From Dunaliella salina (taxonomy: Eukaryota > Chlorophyta > Chlorophyceae > Chlamydomonadales > Dunaliellaceae): a stretch of 16,556 nt of DNA. The stretch spans positions 125,465-142,020 of the forward strand of contig MU070074.1 of the NCBI GenBank assembly GCA_002284615.2, written 5' to 3'. A program made the position numbers and the translations under genes. Below, in pieces: positions 16,527-16,556 of this stretch (its first letter is position 1; each line of letters begins with the position of its first letter). Below the pieces are notes generated by a model that ran no database searches, had not been told where the DNA came from, and saw only the letters and a list, made by a program, of their open reading frames with translations.

Positions 16527-16556
<30 letters not shown>
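16527..16556. repeat. (TG)n microsatellite
   Basis: A perfect TG run of 30 bases up to the window edge. Confidence 0.97.

Overview
The window reads as nuclear DNA from a eukaryote, most likely a green alga. The reasons are a gene split by long GT-AG introns, moderate GC, abundant CA/TG and CAG microsatellites, homopolymeric Ala and Gln tracts, TGTAA motifs, and LINE fragments of a kind I associate with chlorophyte and prasinophyte genomes. Dunaliella or a relative would fit, but the genus is only a guess. The window begins in (CA)n and ends in (TG)n, so it may be a contig bounded by unresolved microsatellites.

Region 1 (65-6165, +) is the 3' part of a glycosyltransferase family 90 (CAP10/POGLUT-like) gene. 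I rebuilt it from five exons whose phases match: 65-256, 2265-2341, 3274-3364, 4991-5123 and 5846-6165. It encodes about 270 residues, and the N-terminal part lies left of the window. Its introns hold minisatellites, a long inverted repeat and a TACGCA-rich patch.

Region 2 (about 6957-9504) is a dead LINE, here called family 1. A + strand part carries a conserved upstream domain and an RNase H with all four acidic residues. A - strand part carries the C-terminal domain with a possible ExK nuclease motif. The two are arranged head to head, as expected of a twin-primed 5' inversion. The 3' end on the - strand has a perfect hairpin and a short TTTTAC tail.

Region 3 (about 10.4-13.9 kb) is a retroelement graveyard. 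Six fragments on both strands share one 3' terminus: a small CTGCC/GGCAG hairpin, a GATATAGCGATG-like block, then a TTACC- or TTTCC-type tail. Two are tiny and flanked by 11-bp direct repeats. One follows a LINE C-terminus with a CCHC finger, which identifies the terminus as a LINE 3' end (family 2). Between them lies an intact 438-codon ORF (11634-12950) resembling a LINE ORF1 protein: a coiled coil, an RRM-like region, and a low-complexity tail in which CAG repeats are read as Ala in two places and Gln in a third. A 27-bp minisatellite follows it.

Region 4 (13.9-16.5 kb) is mostly unassigned. It contains one 43-codon exon on the - strand that encodes a single WD40 repeat, plus a GC-rich patch with an overlapping TGACGTCA/CACGTG site.

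The two host gene fragments (GT90 and WD40) show no functional link. The most informative signal is the conserved, covarying 3' hairpin shared by the short insertions and a LINE. It suggests recognition of a common RNA tail by one LINE machinery.
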